Notes under the pieces: generated by a model
Database searches by the model: none
Seen by the model: the letters and a program-made list of their open reading frames with translations, nothing else
Told to the model about the DNA's origin: nothing
DNA from: Mesorhizobium sp. LHD-90
GTDB taxonomy: Bacteria; Pseudomonadota; Alphaproteobacteria; Rhizobiales; Rhizobiaceae
Assembly: GCF_030929505.1 (NCBI RefSeq)
Contig: NZ_JAVFVV010000012.1
Location: 150,770 to 214,769, forward strand
Direction: 5' to 3'
DNA length: 64,000 bases
Program-made: the position numbers and the translations under genes
Part shown: positions 1-8,907 of the stretch, in pieces
How the letters are laid out: every line of letters starts with the position of its first letter
Numbering within the stretch: position 1 is the first letter of the stretch

Positions 1-305
1 TGGTCGACGGCCGCGACGTGCCGCCGGGATTGGCCTGCGGCGCCGAGGCGCTGGTCAAGGGCGACCAGCGCTCGCAATCGATCGCCGCCGCGTCGATCGT
101 GGCAAAGGTCATGCGCGACCGCATGATGGAGAATTGCGGCCGGCTGCATGCCCGCTACGGCTTCGAGAGCCACATGGGCTACGCCACCCAGCGCCACCGC
201 GACGCCATCGGCATGCACGGCGCTTTGCCACGCCTTCACCGCGTCACGTTCGCGCCGTTCCGGATCGAAACGGAGACGGCGGTCGAAATGCTGATCGAGG
301 CGTAG
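1..305 (+). CDS. rnhB: Ribonuclease HII, C-terminal part (5' end outside window)
   Basis: RNase HII removes RNA primers and misincorporated ribonucleotides from RNA-DNA hybrids in the cytoplasm. The reading frame enters at base 3 and ends in TAG at 303-305, giving about 100 C-terminal residues. The block [17 protein letters not shown] matches the conserved RNase HII motif whose Asp belongs to the metal-binding acidic set, and HMGYATQRH matches the conserved segment that follows. The N-terminal catalytic residues lie left of the window. A terminator that also serves the opposing ATP synthase operon begins about 80 bases downstream. Confidence 0.93.
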   Translation, partial: VDGRDVPPGLACGAEALVKGDQRSQSIAAASIVAKVMRDRMMENCGRLHARYGFESHMGYATQRHRDAIGMHGALPRLHRVTFAPFRIETETAVEMLIEA

Positions 306-385
306 CGAGGGCCTGTTTGTCCGACTTGGCCTGCTTTCTCGCCAAACTGGAAAAACGAAACCTTGCCCGACTGCCATGGAATCAA

Positions 386-412
386 AAAAGCCGCCGGAGT
401 GCGGCGGCTTTT
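386..412. terminator. Bidirectional intrinsic terminator between rnhB and atpF
   Basis: A 10-bp perfect stem (386-395 with 403-412, AAAAGCCGCC / GGCGGCTTTT) encloses a 7-base loop. It has an A run on one side and a T run on the other, so it reads as a rho-independent terminator in both directions. It lies between the convergent 3' ends of rnhB and the atp operon. Confidence 0.85.
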
Positions 413-435
413 CGAAACTGGGGCGATGAAGCCGG

Positions 436-915
436 TCAGTTCAGCCGGCTCTTCAGCGCAGCGAGCGAGGACTTGAACAGGTCGCCGCCGATCTTGGCGT
501 CGACCTTGGCGGCCAGCACCGTGCGGGCCGCCTCGACGGCGATGTCCACCGCCTTGGCGCGGACCTCGTTGACGGCGTCGCGCTCGGCCTGGCCGATCTT
601 CTGCTCGGCCAGCGCGGTGCGCCGCGTCACATAATCCTCGGTCTTCTGCTTGGCGTCGGCGACCAGCAGGCTGGCTTCGCGCTTGGCGTGCTCGACGATG
701 TCGGCCGCGTCCTTTTCGGCCTCCTTGCGCTTGCGCTGGTATTCGGCCAGCAACTGCTGGGCCTCCTCGCGCAGGCGGCGGGCCTCTTCCAGTTCGGCCT
801 TGATCTTGTCGGCACGGGCGTCGAGCGACCTGCCGATGGTGCCCGGCACCTTCAGGTAGAAGACGATGGCGAGGAAGATGATGAGGGCTACGAAAGCCCA
901 GAATGTCGCATCCAT
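436..915 (-). CDS. atpF: F0F1 ATP synthase subunit b
   Basis: Subunit b is part of the peripheral stalk of ATP synthase and anchors F1 to the membrane sector. The 159-residue protein starts at the ATG that gives MDATFWAFVALIIF. It has one N-terminal transmembrane helix (about residues 5-24) and then a long charged, alanine-rich helix (residues 35-140) typical of the dimeric stalk. The usual b length is about 160 residues. A longer in-frame reading upstream was rejected because it runs into the b' gene and has no membrane-like character. It is the last gene of the F0 operon, 10 bases after b'. Confidence 0.95.
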   Translation of the reverse strand: MDATFWAFVALIIFLAIVFYLKVPGTIGRSLDARADKIKAELEEARRLREEAQQLLAEYQRKRKEAEKDAADIVEHAKREASLLVADAKQKTEDYVTRRTALAEQKIGQAERDAVNEVRAKAVDIAVEAARTVLAAKVDAKIGGDLFKSSLAALKSRLN

Positions 916-925
916 GGTCGCCTCC

Positions 926-1567
926 TCAGCCTCTCGCCGCCTTGACGGCAGCCGCGACGGCGGCCTTGTCGGCGCCGCCGACAAGTGAACGCACGATCTC
1001 GGCGGCCGTGTCCTCGGCGATGGTTCCGACCTCGTTCATGGCTTTCGCCTTGATCGAGGCAATGTTGGCTTCGGCCGCCGCGAGCTTCTCCTCGAGGGTG
1101 GCCTCGACGCGCTTGCGTTCCGCGTCCGCATCGGCGCGGGCGCCGTCGCGGGCCTTCTGGCCGATCGCGTTGGCGTTGCCTTTCGCCTCCGCCAGTTCCT
1201 GCTCGTAGGCGGCGACGGCCGCGTCGGCCTCGCCCTTCATGCGCGCGGCCTGCTCGAGATCCTGGGCGATACGATCGCTGCGCACCTCGAGAATGCCGCC
1301 GATGCGCGGCAGCACGACCTTCTTCAGGAACAGGTAGAACAGCCCGAAGGTGATCGCCAGCCAGAGTATCTGCGAGGGAAAGCTCGATGGGTCGAACGGC
1401 GGGAAAACGCCGCCGCCATGCTCGGCGCCCTGCTCGGTATGACCTTCGAGAGCCGGATGGGCTTCGCCCACGGGATGCGCTTCACCCTCCGGACGCGTTC
1501 CGCCCTGCGTATGAGCTTCGCCTTCCGCCGGGGCGGTTTCCTGAGCGTAGCCAGGTGTCACAAACAT
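926..1567 (-). CDS. atpF2: F0F1 ATP synthase subunit b'
   Basis: Photosynthetic bacteria and alphaproteobacteria carry a second, diverged stalk subunit b' that pairs with b. The 213-residue protein begins at MFVTPGYAQ, a start preferred over the one six codons upstream because it resembles rhizobial b' proteins. A low-complexity Glu/Gly/His-rich segment (residues about 10-52) precedes the transmembrane helix (about residues 68-88: [17 protein letters not shown]). The rest is coiled-coil stalk. The polar N-terminal extension is long for the family. It lies between atpE and atpF. Confidence 0.94.
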   Translation of the reverse strand: MFVTPGYAQETAPAEGEAHTQGGTRPEGEAHPVGEAHPALEGHTEQGAEHGGGVFPPFDPSSFPSQILWLAITFGLFYLFLKKVVLPRIGGILEVRSDRIAQDLEQAARMKGEADAAVAAYEQELAEAKGNANAIGQKARDGARADADAERKRVEATLEEKLAAAEANIASIKAKAMNEVGTIAEDTAAEIVRSLVGGADKAAVAAAVKAARG

Positions 1568-1655
1568 CTTCGTCCCCTGTCCCACGGTCCGTTGATTGTC
1601 AACCGACCATCGGCCGGCCGCTCCATGCGGCCGGCATCCACTTCACCGACAAAAA

Positions 1656-1880
1656 TCAGGTGAACAGGAGCAGGAGGGCGACGAGCAGCGAGAAGATGCC
1701 CAGCGCTTCCGTCACGGCGAAGCCGAAGATCAGGCGGCCAAACTGGCCGTCGGCGGCCGACGGGTTGCGCAGCGCGCCCGCCAGATAGTTGCCGAAGATG
1801 GTGCCGAGGCCGATACCGGCGCCGCCCATGCCGAGGCAGGCAATACCCGCGCCGATCGCCTTTGCTGCATCTACTTCCAT
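1656..1880 (-). CDS. atpE: F0F1 ATP synthase subunit c (proteolipid ring)
   Basis: Subunit c forms the proton-driven rotor ring. The 74-residue protein is a hairpin of two membrane helices joined by the conserved polar loop (ALRNPSA, residues 36-42). The essential carboxylate is the Glu in the second helix ([10 protein letters not shown], residue about 58). Length and sequence are standard for alphaproteobacteria. It starts at the ATG at 1880, about 70 bases after the atpB stop, and is followed by b' after about 90 bases. Confidence 0.97.
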   Translation of the reverse strand: MEVDAAKAIGAGIACLGMGGAGIGLGTIFGNYLAGALRNPSAADGQFGRLIFGFAVTEALGIFSLLVALLLLFT

Positions 1881-1951
1881 ATCAAGCTCCTTGTGGATCA
1901 AAATCCGGTTGAGAAATTCCACGATGGCGGCACCGCGCCGCCGAACCGTTC

Positions 1952-2701
1952 TTAGTGGCCGGGGTGCAATGCGTCGTTGAGATACATGCAGGTCAGCACG
2001 GCGAAGACGTAGGCCTGCAGGAACGCCACCAGAAACTCGAGCGCCGTGATGGCGACCGTCATGGCCAAGGGCAGGATCGCGCCGGCGACGCCGACCGCTC
2101 CGAGCCCGCTCAGCGAGGTGACAAAACCCGCGAACACTTTCAGCGTGATGTGGCCGGCGAGCATGTTGGCGAAAAGACGGACGGAAAGGCTGATCGGCCG
2201 CGACAGGAACGAGATCACCTCGATCAGCACCACCAGCGGCACCAGGATGCCGGGCACCCCCTGCGGCACGAACAGTTTCAGGAAGCCGAAGCCGTGCTTC
2301 ATGAAGCCGTAGACCACCACCGTGCCGATGACCAGCAGCGCCAGTGCGAAGGTGACGATGATGTGGCTGGTGACGGTGAAGAAATACGGGAACAGGCCGA
2401 GCAGGTTCGCGACCAGCACGAACATGAACAGCGAGAACACCATCGGGAAAAACTTCATCCCGTGCGAGCCGGCGGCGTCGCGCAGCATGTTGGCGACGAA
2501 TTCGTAGGACATCTCCGACAGCGACTGCAGGCGGCTCGGGATCAGGCCGCGGCTCGACGTGGTGAGATAGAGGAAAGCACCGGTGGCAGCGACGGTCGCC
2601 ACCATGAACAGCGACGAGTTGGTGAAGGAGAAATCCATGCCGCCGATCTCGATCGGAATCAGCTTCGCGATCTGGAACTGATGGATCGGATCGTTGGCCA
2701 T
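1952..2701 (-). CDS. atpB: F0F1 ATP synthase subunit a
   Basis: Subunit a forms the proton half-channels against the c ring. The 249-residue protein has five to six hydrophobic helices. The conserved channel segment around [14 protein letters not shown] contains the essential Arg. The C-terminal part ([22 protein letters not shown]) is the usual final helix. It lies between atpI and atpE in the standard order. Confidence 0.96.
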   Translation of the reverse strand: MANDPIHQFQIAKLIPIEIGGMDFSFTNSSLFMVATVAATGAFLYLTTSSRGLIPSRLQSLSEMSYEFVANMLRDAAGSHGMKFFPMVFSLFMFVLVANLLGLFPYFFTVTSHIIVTFALALLVIGTVVVYGFMKHGFGFLKLFVPQGVPGILVPLVVLIEVISFLSRPISLSVRLFANMLAGHITLKVFAGFVTSLSGLGAVGVAGAILPLAMTVAITALEFLVAFLQAYVFAVLTCMYLNDALHPGH

Positions 2702-2740
2702 TCGGCCCCCCTCGTTCGCGGCGCGACGCGCCAGTCAATC

Positions 2741-3208
2741 TCAATTCCTGTCGCCGTCCTCGGGGCGTTTGGACGCCCTGATGCCGGCATCGGCAATCAT
2801 TCCCGCCGACCGCATCACATTGAGGACGCCGGCTCCGAACCCGAGCAGCAGGAACACGATCAGCCCCCAAGGCGACGTACCCGCCAACCGGTCGATCAGC
2901 CAGCCAAGGCCAGCCCCGACCGCCACTCCGGCGATGAATTCGCTCGACAGCTTCAGCGCCTGGCCATAGCCGGTCACGCTCGACTGCCTGGCTTTGTCTT
3001 CCCCGTTGCTCTCGCCGTGGCCTTTCGACGCCAGCGATGCCTCGAGTTTCTGCCTCCGGCGCTCCAGATCCAGATCCGCAGCGCTCGGCCGGCCGCCGTC
3101 TCCGGGTCCGGTTTTTCCGGTTTTGTCCGGCGTTTTTCCGCCAGCCACCGCAACCCCCTCGCCCGAACGGGACCGTCCGTCCGTCCGCTTCAAAGTCGCC
3201 GGCAACAT
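2741..3208 (-). CDS. atpI: ATP synthase protein I
   Basis: AtpI is a small membrane protein encoded first in F0 operons and implicated in c-ring assembly or Mg2+ supply. The chosen ATG at 3208 gives 155 residues. An in-frame TTG eight codons upstream is possible but less likely. The first 80 residues are polar and low in complexity. Two membrane helices follow (about residues 90-108 and 117-138), including the Gly-rich [15 protein letters not shown] segment of the family. It heads the operon. Confidence 0.85.
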   Translation of the reverse strand: MLPATLKRTDGRSRSGEGVAVAGGKTPDKTGKTGPGDGGRPSAADLDLERRRQKLEASLASKGHGESNGEDKARQSSVTGYGQALKLSSEFIAGVAVGAGLGWLIDRLAGTSPWGLIVFLLLGFGAGVLNVMRSAGMIADAGIRASKRPEDGDRN

Positions 3209-3383
3209 AGTTAGAGGGCCTGCCCCCGTCAAGCCACGTAGCGACCCGGCGGAAGATGTATTTTCGCTTTAAAATTCAAGTGTTTATGGAAGTGCGACAT
3301 CCTGACCCGCGTCTGCCGGCGCCGACTCAGGCGCCGCGCCCGCAACAGGCGCCCGTGGCCGGCACCGTCAACGGACCGATCGG

Positions 3384-4724
3384 TCAGCTCCAGCCGCCGC
3401 CATAGGTGCGGTAGAAGATGTGCAGGCCGATCTGGGTCATGCGCTTCATGGCGCGCGCCCAGCCGGGGCTGACATACTGCGCGTAGTAGTGGGTCGACGA
3501 GCCCACCTCGGGGATGAAAATCTTGCCGGCCGTCACCGCCATGGCGGTCTCCTCGGCGCGGCGATAATGCCACGGGCTGTCGACGCGATCCTTGATGCCG
3601 TCGCAGGCGAAAGAGAACTGGCAGCGGTTCTTCCAGTTGTCGTTCTGGTAGACGACGCCGCAGATCGACTTGGGATAGGTGGGATTGCGCACCCGGTTGA
3701 GCACCACCTGCGCGACGGCGGCCTGGCCGCGCGACGATTCGCCCCGCGCCTCGAAATAGATGGCGTTGGCCAGGCATTTCTGCTCCTCCGCCGAGAAAAC
3801 CGAGGCCGGCAGCGGATTGCTCATCCAGGCGTGATCGCCCTTGGCGACTGGCGGTACGAAGCGGCCCTTGTCGAGCTCGTCCTGCAGCAGCGCCTCGAAC
3901 GGCGAGGCCCGCGCATAGTCCGGCTTCGGCGGTGCGTAGGCGGTCGCGAGCACGTCGGCCTTCTCGCTGGTGACGAGGGCGGCGAGATAGGCAGGCACGG
4001 CGGGATCGGGTTTCTTCTCCTTCTTAACATAGAAGGCGGTGGCGATCTCGATCTCCTTGCCTTTTATGTCCGGCTTGGCGAACGCCATCTTCAGGTCCGG
4101 CTCGAGCGCCGGCCGCAAGAACATCGAGGTGCGCTCGAGGATAGAACCGGCGTTGAAGAATTTCGGCGGCGCCACCGGCGCCACGTTGACGATGCGGCCC
4201 CTCTTGTCGGCGCGGGCGATGCGGTCCTCGTCGGGGGTCGCCGGAGCGCCGCCCTTGCCGCGGAAGGCGACCGCGCCGATGCCCGGCGCCGTCATACCGC
4301 CGCCGGAGATCGACCCGGTGGCGATGTCGCCGTCGGCGAAAGGCAACTCGGCCGCATGCACCGATCCCGCCACGGATTTTTCGATATAGCCGGCCCAGCG
4401 TGCCGATGGCGCTTCGGCGCCGGAAACCATACTGCCTATGTCCTGATAGGCGGCGGTCGTCGGAAAGCCGATCCACATGCCGAGGCCAACGACCACAGAA
4501 GGAAGCAGCGCGGCTCTGGGCTTCAGGACGAAAATCAGCAGCCGCCAGACGATATCCAGCAGCAAGGCTGCCAGGTTCCGTCCTATGATTGTGCAGACGG
4601 AACCGACCCGCACGCCGAGACGGAGCAGCTTTTCGGGGGAGGATATTTCGAAGGCGCGGGCAACGGAAAACCGTTGCGACACAAGATGTCGAAACAAGGA
4701 TGACTCTCCAGGACGCAACAGCAA
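3384..4724 (-). CDS. SleB-type cell wall hydrolase, membrane-anchored
   Basis: The C-terminal 130 residues match the cell wall hydrolase (SleB/CwlJ) domain, which cleaves peptidoglycan. Conserved stretches include AIYFEARGESSRGQAAVAQV with its catalytic Glu and VLNRVRNPTYPKSICGVVYQ. One or two hydrophobic segments lie near residues 50-90; the central 200 residues are a polar, low-conservation linker. The frame opens with TTG at 4724. A second TTG at 4697 has a better GGAGAG site 6 bases upstream, so the exact start is unsettled. It is divergent from the toxin-antitoxin pair. Confidence 0.8.
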   Translation of the reverse strand: MLLRPGESSLFRHLVSQRFSVARAFEISSPEKLLRLGVRVGSVCTIIGRNLAALLLDIVWRLLIFVLKPRAALLPSVVVGLGMWIGFPTTAAYQDIGSMVSGAEAPSARWAGYIEKSVAGSVHAAELPFADGDIATGSISGGGMTAPGIGAVAFRGKGGAPATPDEDRIARADKRGRIVNVAPVAPPKFFNAGSILERTSMFLRPALEPDLKMAFAKPDIKGKEIEIATAFYVKKEKKPDPAVPAYLAALVTSEKADVLATAYAPPKPDYARASPFEALLQDELDKGRFVPPVAKGDHAWMSNPLPASVFSAEEQKCLANAIYFEARGESSRGQAAVAQVVLNRVRNPTYPKSICGVVYQNDNWKNRCQFSFACDGIKDRVDSPWHYRRAEETAMAVTAGKIFIPEVGSSTHYYAQYVSPGWARAMKRMTQIGLHIFYRTYGGGWS

Positions 4725-4814
4725 CCCACTGGAGAGCGAGAGTGAAGCATTAACCTTGATGAGGGGTTAACGGACCTGTTGTGGCGGCAATGAGGCTAAT
4801 CATGATTGTTGCGC

Positions 4815-4834
4815 CAATGGCGTATTTTCCATTG
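4815..4834. promoter_or_regulatory. Candidate toxin-antitoxin operator
   Basis: The intergenic region before the toxin holds an inverted repeat CAATGG-8 bases-CCATTG (4815-4834), and a second 10-base palindrome AATCATGATT at 4798-4807. HigBA-type antitoxins repress their own operon at such palindromes. Location is the only support. Confidence 0.3.
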
Positions 4835-4866
4835 CCTCTGCATTTCGATACGTCTACGATGCGTGC

Positions 4867-5190
4867 GTGGAAATCGTTCGCACCAGGCGCTATCTGAAAG
4901 ACATCAAGCGCCTCGCGCTGACCGATCTGGAGATCAGGACGCTTGAGCAGGAAATCGCCGCCAATCCACAGGCGGGCGCTGTCGTCTCGGGCCTCGGCGG
5001 TATCCGCAAGATCCGGTTCGGTTTCGGCGGACGCGGCAAACGAGGCGGCGGCCGCGCCATCTACTTCCTGATGCTTGCCGACGACAGGGCGTTCATGCTG
5101 TTCGCTTACGCCAAGAACGAACAGGAAGACCTTACGCAAGAGCAACGCCGCGTGGCGCTGGCGCTCATCGAGGAGATCACCAATGGCTAA
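4867..5190 (+). CDS. RelE/HigB-family toxin of a type II toxin-antitoxin system
   Basis: This 107-residue protein has the compact RelE/ParE fold pattern: basic N-terminal helices (VRTRRYLKDIKRL), the central GGIRKIRFGFGGRGKRGGGR strand-turn region and the C-terminal FAYAKNEQEDLTQEQ typical of HigB-2-like mRNA interferases. It begins with GTG at 4867. The toxin-first order and the 8-base overlap with the downstream HTH antitoxin gene match HigBA arrangement. The expected role is ribosome-associated mRNA cleavage when the antitoxin is lost. Confidence 0.85.
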   Translation: MEIVRTRRYLKDIKRLALTDLEIRTLEQEIAANPQAGAVVSGLGGIRKIRFGFGGRGKRGGGRAIYFLMLADDRAFMLFAYAKNEQEDLTQEQRRVALALIEEITNG

Positions 5191-5485
5191 ATCGACGAAT
5201 TTCGGAGATGCGCTGGTCGAGAGCCTAGAGGAGGTCCGGGCTTGGAAACGCGGTGAAATCGCGTTGGAGACAGTCCGGGTAGACCCGATGCCGGCGGAAA
5301 GAATTCGCGCCATTCGAAAGGCCGTCGCCAAGTCCGCCAAGGAGTTCGAGGCGAGGTTCGGCATTCCGGCTGCGACCGTCAACAACTGGGAACAGGGCCG
5401 CCGTTCTCCCGATCCGGCCGGTCGCCTGCTTCTCAAGGTGATCGAGAGCGACCCGGAGGCGGTGGAACGCGCAGCCAAGCGCTGA
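5183..5485 (+). CDS. HigA-like XRE-family antitoxin
   Basis: The 100-residue protein carries a C-terminal helix-turn-helix. Residues 50-75 (SAKEFEARFGIPAATVNNWEQGRR) include the recognition helix and the NNWEQGRR ending common to XRE antitoxins. The N-terminal part should bind and neutralise the preceding toxin, and the HTH should repress the operon. The ATG at 5183 lies inside the last codons of the toxin gene, which suggests translational coupling. Confidence 0.85.
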   Translation: MAKSTNFGDALVESLEEVRAWKRGEIALETVRVDPMPAERIRAIRKAVAKSAKEFEARFGIPAATVNNWEQGRRSPDPAGRLLLKVIESDPEAVERAAKR

Positions 5486-5561
5486 CCTGTTGAGGGCTAG
5501 CAGACCGCGGGAGGTAGCGTTTCCAACCGTCGAGCTGCGTGACGGAACCTGGATAGCGGCC

Positions 5562-6995
5562 CTACCGCTTCCTCGCCTTGCCCGCATAAGGATTGTCCGA
5601 CGCCCGCAGCGCGATGCGGATCGGCACGCCCGGCATGTCGAAGGCGTCGCGAAGACTGTTCGACAGATAGCGCACATAGGATTGCGGCATGGCGTCGGGG
5701 CGCGAGCAGGAGACGACGAAACCCGGCGGGCGCGTCTTGGCCTGGGTGATGTATTTGATCTTCAGCCGACGCCCGGCGACGGCCGGCGGCGGGTGATGCG
5801 CCAGAATGCCTTCCAGCCAGCGGTTCAGCCGGCCGGTGGAGACGCGGCGGTTCCAGACGCGATGCGTCTCCACCACCTCTTCCATCAGCCTGTCGAGGCC
5901 CCTGCCCGTCTCCGCCGAGATCGGCACGGCGCGCAGGCCGCGCGCCTGCGGCAGCAGCCGCTCGGTCTTTTCGCGCAACTCGGCAAGCGTGGCCTGCGGC
6001 GTGTCGATCAGGTCCCATTTGTTGAAGGCGATCACCGGCGCCCTGCCCTCGCGGATGATCAGGTCGGCGATCTGCAAGTCCTGCTTCTCGAAGGGGATGG
6101 TCGCGTCGAAGACGACGATCACGACTTCGGCGAATTTCAAGGCGCGCAGGCCGTCGGCGACCGACAGTTTTTCGAGCTTCTCCTGCACCTTCGCCTTGCG
6201 GCGCATGCCGGCCGTGTCGAACAGCTTTATCTGACGGCCGCGCCAATCCCAGTCGACCGAGATCGAATCGCGGGTGATGCCCGCCTCCGGGCCGGTCAGC
6301 AGCCGCTCCTCGCCGATCAGCGCGTTGATCAGCGTCGATTTTCCGGCATTCGGACGGCCGACCACGGCGATGCGCAACGGTTTCGTGTCGTCATAGGCCG
6401 GCTCGCTCTCGGCCTCAGCCTCGGAGATATCCTCGCCGACCAGCACGTCGCTTTCGGCCGGCGCATCGTCGTCATCGTGCTCATCGGGAAAGCAACGGTC
6501 CTCGCCCAAAGCCTCTACGATGGCGTCGCGCAGGTCCGGCATGCCCTGGCCGTGTTCGGCCGAGATCGGGATCGGCTCGCCCAGCCCCGCCTCCCAGGCC
6601 TCCAGCAGGCCGGCCTCCGAGGCGCGCGATTCCGACTTGTTGGCGGCCAGCACCACCGGCTTGCCAGCGCGGCGCACGATATCGGCGAAAGCCTTGTCGT
6701 CCGGCAGCAGGCCGGCGCGCGCATCGACCATGAACACCACAAGATCGGCCTCGCGGATGGCGATCTCGGTCTGCTGGCGCATGCGGCCCTGCAAGCTCTC
6801 CGGCGCGGCCGTCTCGAAGCCGGCGGTGTCGATCACTTCGAAATTGAGGTCGTAGAGTTTGGCGGGATGGACGCGGCGGTCGCGGGTAACGCCCGGCGTG
6901 TCGTCGACCAGCGCCAGCTTCTTGCCGGCCAGGCGGTTGAACAGCGTCGACTTGCCGACATTCGGCCGGCCGATGATGGCAACCTTGAAGCTCAT
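5562..6995 (-). CDS. der: Ribosome biogenesis GTPase Der (EngA)
   Basis: Der is an essential tandem GTPase that matures the 50S subunit. The 477-residue protein has G domain 1 with GRPNVGKS (residues 9-16), DTAGF and NKSE motifs. An acidic linker at about 165-203 is unusually rich in Asp/Glu. G domain 2 carries GRPNAGKS (213-220), DTAGM and NKWD. A C-terminal KH-like domain follows ([19 protein letters not shown]). It ends two bases from the TPR gene, which precedes it on the same strand. Confidence 0.97.
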   Translation of the reverse strand: MSFKVAIIGRPNVGKSTLFNRLAGKKLALVDDTPGVTRDRRVHPAKLYDLNFEVIDTAGFETAAPESLQGRMRQQTEIAIREADLVVFMVDARAGLLPDDKAFADIVRRAGKPVVLAANKSESRASEAGLLEAWEAGLGEPIPISAEHGQGMPDLRDAIVEALGEDRCFPDEHDDDDAPAESDVLVGEDISEAEAESEPAYDDTKPLRIAVVGRPNAGKSTLINALIGEERLLTGPEAGITRDSISVDWDWRGRQIKLFDTAGMRRKAKVQEKLEKLSVADGLRALKFAEVVIVVFDATIPFEKQDLQIADLIIREGRAPVIAFNKWDLIDTPQATLAELREKTERLLPQARGLRAVPISAETGRGLDRLMEEVVETHRVWNRRVSTGRLNRWLEGILAHHPPPAVAGRRLKIKYITQAKTRPPGFVVSCSRPDAMPQSYVRYLSNSLRDAFDMPGVPIRIALRASDNPYAGKARKR

Positions 6996-6997
6996 CT

Positions 6998-7663
6998 CTA
7001 GAGCGCGGCGCCGGAGCCGCGGATCAGTTCCGCCATCATCGAAGCGCGCTCACGGGCGTTGCGCGGCGCGGTGTCGTCGCTCGCGATCTGATCGAACAGC
7101 GCCAGCGCGTCCTTGGCCTTGCCTTCCTTCCAGGCCGACAGGCCGAGCGCCTCGCGGGCGGAATGGCGCAGCATGTTGGCGTCGTCGGTGAGCACCTCGA
7201 CACGGGTCGAGACGTCCTGGTAGCTGCCGTTGTCGACGAGGACATAGCCGGCGCGCAGCCGCGCCATGTCGCGGATCGCCCGCGGGATCGCGTTGTCGGC
7301 GGCGACCGCGTCGAACTCCTTCACCGCGCCGGCGAAATCGCCCTTGTCGGCGAGCACGGTGGCGGCGCGCATGCGGGCAAGCAGCGGATAGGCGCCATGG
7401 CCGTCGGCCTCGAGCGCCTTCAGCGCCGCCAAAGCCTCGTCCTGCTTGCCTTCGCTGGACAGCCTCAGCGCCTGCGAAAAGGCGTCGCCCGAGGTGTTTG
7501 CCTTGGACGTCTGCCAGTACTCCCAGCCGACCCAGGCGGCAGTGGCGAGCACGATGGCGAGGGCGATGCCGATGCCGATGGGCCCATAGCGGTCCCACAT
7601 GGCGCGCGCCTGCGCCTGGCGGTACTCCTGGTTGACTTCGCGGATAAAGCTGTCGTCCGACAT
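6998..7663 (-). CDS. Tetratricopeptide-repeat membrane protein (YfgM-like)
   Basis: The 221-residue protein starts at [18 protein letters not shown]. It has one transmembrane helix (about residues 28-48, [20 protein letters not shown]) followed by TPR-like helices to the C-terminus. This architecture, and a position next to der, is seen for YfgM/TPR_21 proteins, thought to assist envelope protein folding at the Sec translocon. The in-frame sequence upstream of this ATG is basic and non-conserved, so this start is preferred. Confidence 0.85.
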   Translation of the reverse strand: MSDDSFIREVNQEYRQAQARAMWDRYGPIGIGIALAIVLATAAWVGWEYWQTSKANTSGDAFSQALRLSSEGKQDEALAALKALEADGHGAYPLLARMRAATVLADKGDFAGAVKEFDAVAADNAIPRAIRDMARLRAGYVLVDNGSYQDVSTRVEVLTDDANMLRHSAREALGLSAWKEGKAKDALALFDQIASDDTAPRNARERASMMAELIRGSGAAL

Positions 7664-7860
7664 GGGTTTTTTGCCGTTTTCGCCACGCGGGCTGTTGAGC
7701 CTGCCTTGTAGCGGAAATTTGTCGGCATGGAAGGGGTTTTGGCCGGACGCGGCCATTTGCCGGCGCTTAGGCAATATGCGTTCGTGCGCAACCCGTTCCA
7801 ATCCGCGCCACAATCGTGGCATAGCGCTGACAAAAATCATCCGCCTGCCCAAGAGTGTCC

Positions 7861-8868
7861 ATGTCCGCGTTGATGCGTCGCGCCCTGTCCGCCCTCGCCT
7901 GCCTGGCGCTGTCGCCCGTGGCCGGCGCGGCGCAGGCCGAAAACATTCCGGCAAAGCCGCATCAGGTCGTCATCATCTCGTTCGACAATTCCAATCCAAT
8001 CGAATTGTGGCAGCGGAGCCGGACGCTGGCGGCGACCACCGGCGCGCGCTTCACCTATTTTCTCTCCTGCGTCTTCCTGCTTTCGCCGGAAACGCGCGGC
8101 ATCTACCAGGCGCCGGGCCAGAAGGCCGGCCGCTCCAATGTCGGCTTCTCGCCGTCGAAGGAGGACGTGAAGGCGCGGCTCCAGCAAATCTGGCTGGCGC
8201 GCGCGGAAGGCCACGAGATCGCCAGCCACGCTTGCGGCCATTTCGACGGCGGCAAGTGGAGCGCGGCCGACTGGCAGCGCGAGCTGACCTCCGCCTCGAC
8301 CATTTTGCGCGACGCCTGGCGCATCAACAAGCTCACGGGCGAGCCGCAGGGCTGGCGGCATTTCGCCCGGCACGAGATTCTGGGATTCCGCGCGCCCTAT
8401 CTGTCGGCCGGCAAGCACCTCGACCCCGCACTTGCCGCCGCGGGCTACCGTTACGACGCCAGCGGCGTCTCGCGCGGCCCGGCGGCGCCCGACGAAAAGA
8501 AGGGCCTGATGCGCTTCGCCCTGCCGCAGATCCCGGAGGGACCGGCGGGCCGAAAAGTGCTCGCCATGGACTACAATCTGTTCGTCCGCCATTCCGGCGG
8601 CTTCGAGCGCAGCGACAACGACGGCGCCTTCGAGGAGCGCGCGCTTGCGGCTTTTCACGCAGCCTTCGACAGGCAATATTCTAGCGACCGCACGCCGCTG
8701 CAATTCGGCTTCCACTTTACGCTGATGAACGACGGCGCCTATTGGCGGGCGCTGGAGCGTTTTGCCCGCGACGTCTGCACGCGTGCCGACGTCGACTGCA
8801 TCAGCTATGCCGACTACGTGGCGCGCCGCGAGAAGCCGGCGCTCGTCGGCGGCGATGTGGGCGGGTGA
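7861..8868 (+). CDS. Exported polysaccharide deacetylase family protein
   Basis: The 335-residue protein has a signal peptide (residues 1-27, cleavage near AQA-EN). The body is of NodB-like carbohydrate esterase type: VVIISFDNS holds the early Asp, GHEIASHACGHFDGG the His-x3-His metal site, and LGFRAPYLSAG the conserved RAPY. The likely substrate is a cell-surface or exopolysaccharide. The ATG at 7861 is preferred to a GTG two codons upstream. It converges on bacA. Confidence 0.85.
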   Translation: MSALMRRALSALACLALSPVAGAAQAENIPAKPHQVVIISFDNSNPIELWQRSRTLAATTGARFTYFLSCVFLLSPETRGIYQAPGQKAGRSNVGFSPSKEDVKARLQQIWLARAEGHEIASHACGHFDGGKWSAADWQRELTSASTILRDAWRINKLTGEPQGWRHFARHEILGFRAPYLSAGKHLDPALAAAGYRYDASGVSRGPAAPDEKKGLMRFALPQIPEGPAGRKVLAMDYNLFVRHSGGFERSDNDGAFEERALAAFHAAFDRQYSSDRTPLQFGFHFTLMNDGAYWRALERFARDVCTRADVDCISYADYVARREKPALVGGDVGG

Positions 8869-8907
8869 GGCTGGCGCGCCGACGCTCGTTGAGCCGCCCC
8901 GTGTTTC

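Noticed and set aside
1656..2870. 404-codon minus-strand ORF joining atpE to upstream sequence
   Set aside because: Only its last 74 codons are real (atpE). The upstream part is atpB read in the wrong frame, and atpE has its own ATG at 1880.
1955..3214. Long plus-strand ORF opposite atpB/atpI
   Set aside because: It is antisense to well-supported ATP synthase genes, is rich in Gln/Arg/His/Asp as expected for the complement of GC-rich coding DNA, and shows no family motif.
5490..7001. 503-codon plus-strand ORF opposite der
   Set aside because: It mirrors the der reading frame. Der is certain from its two G domains, and the opposite product has no recognisable motif.
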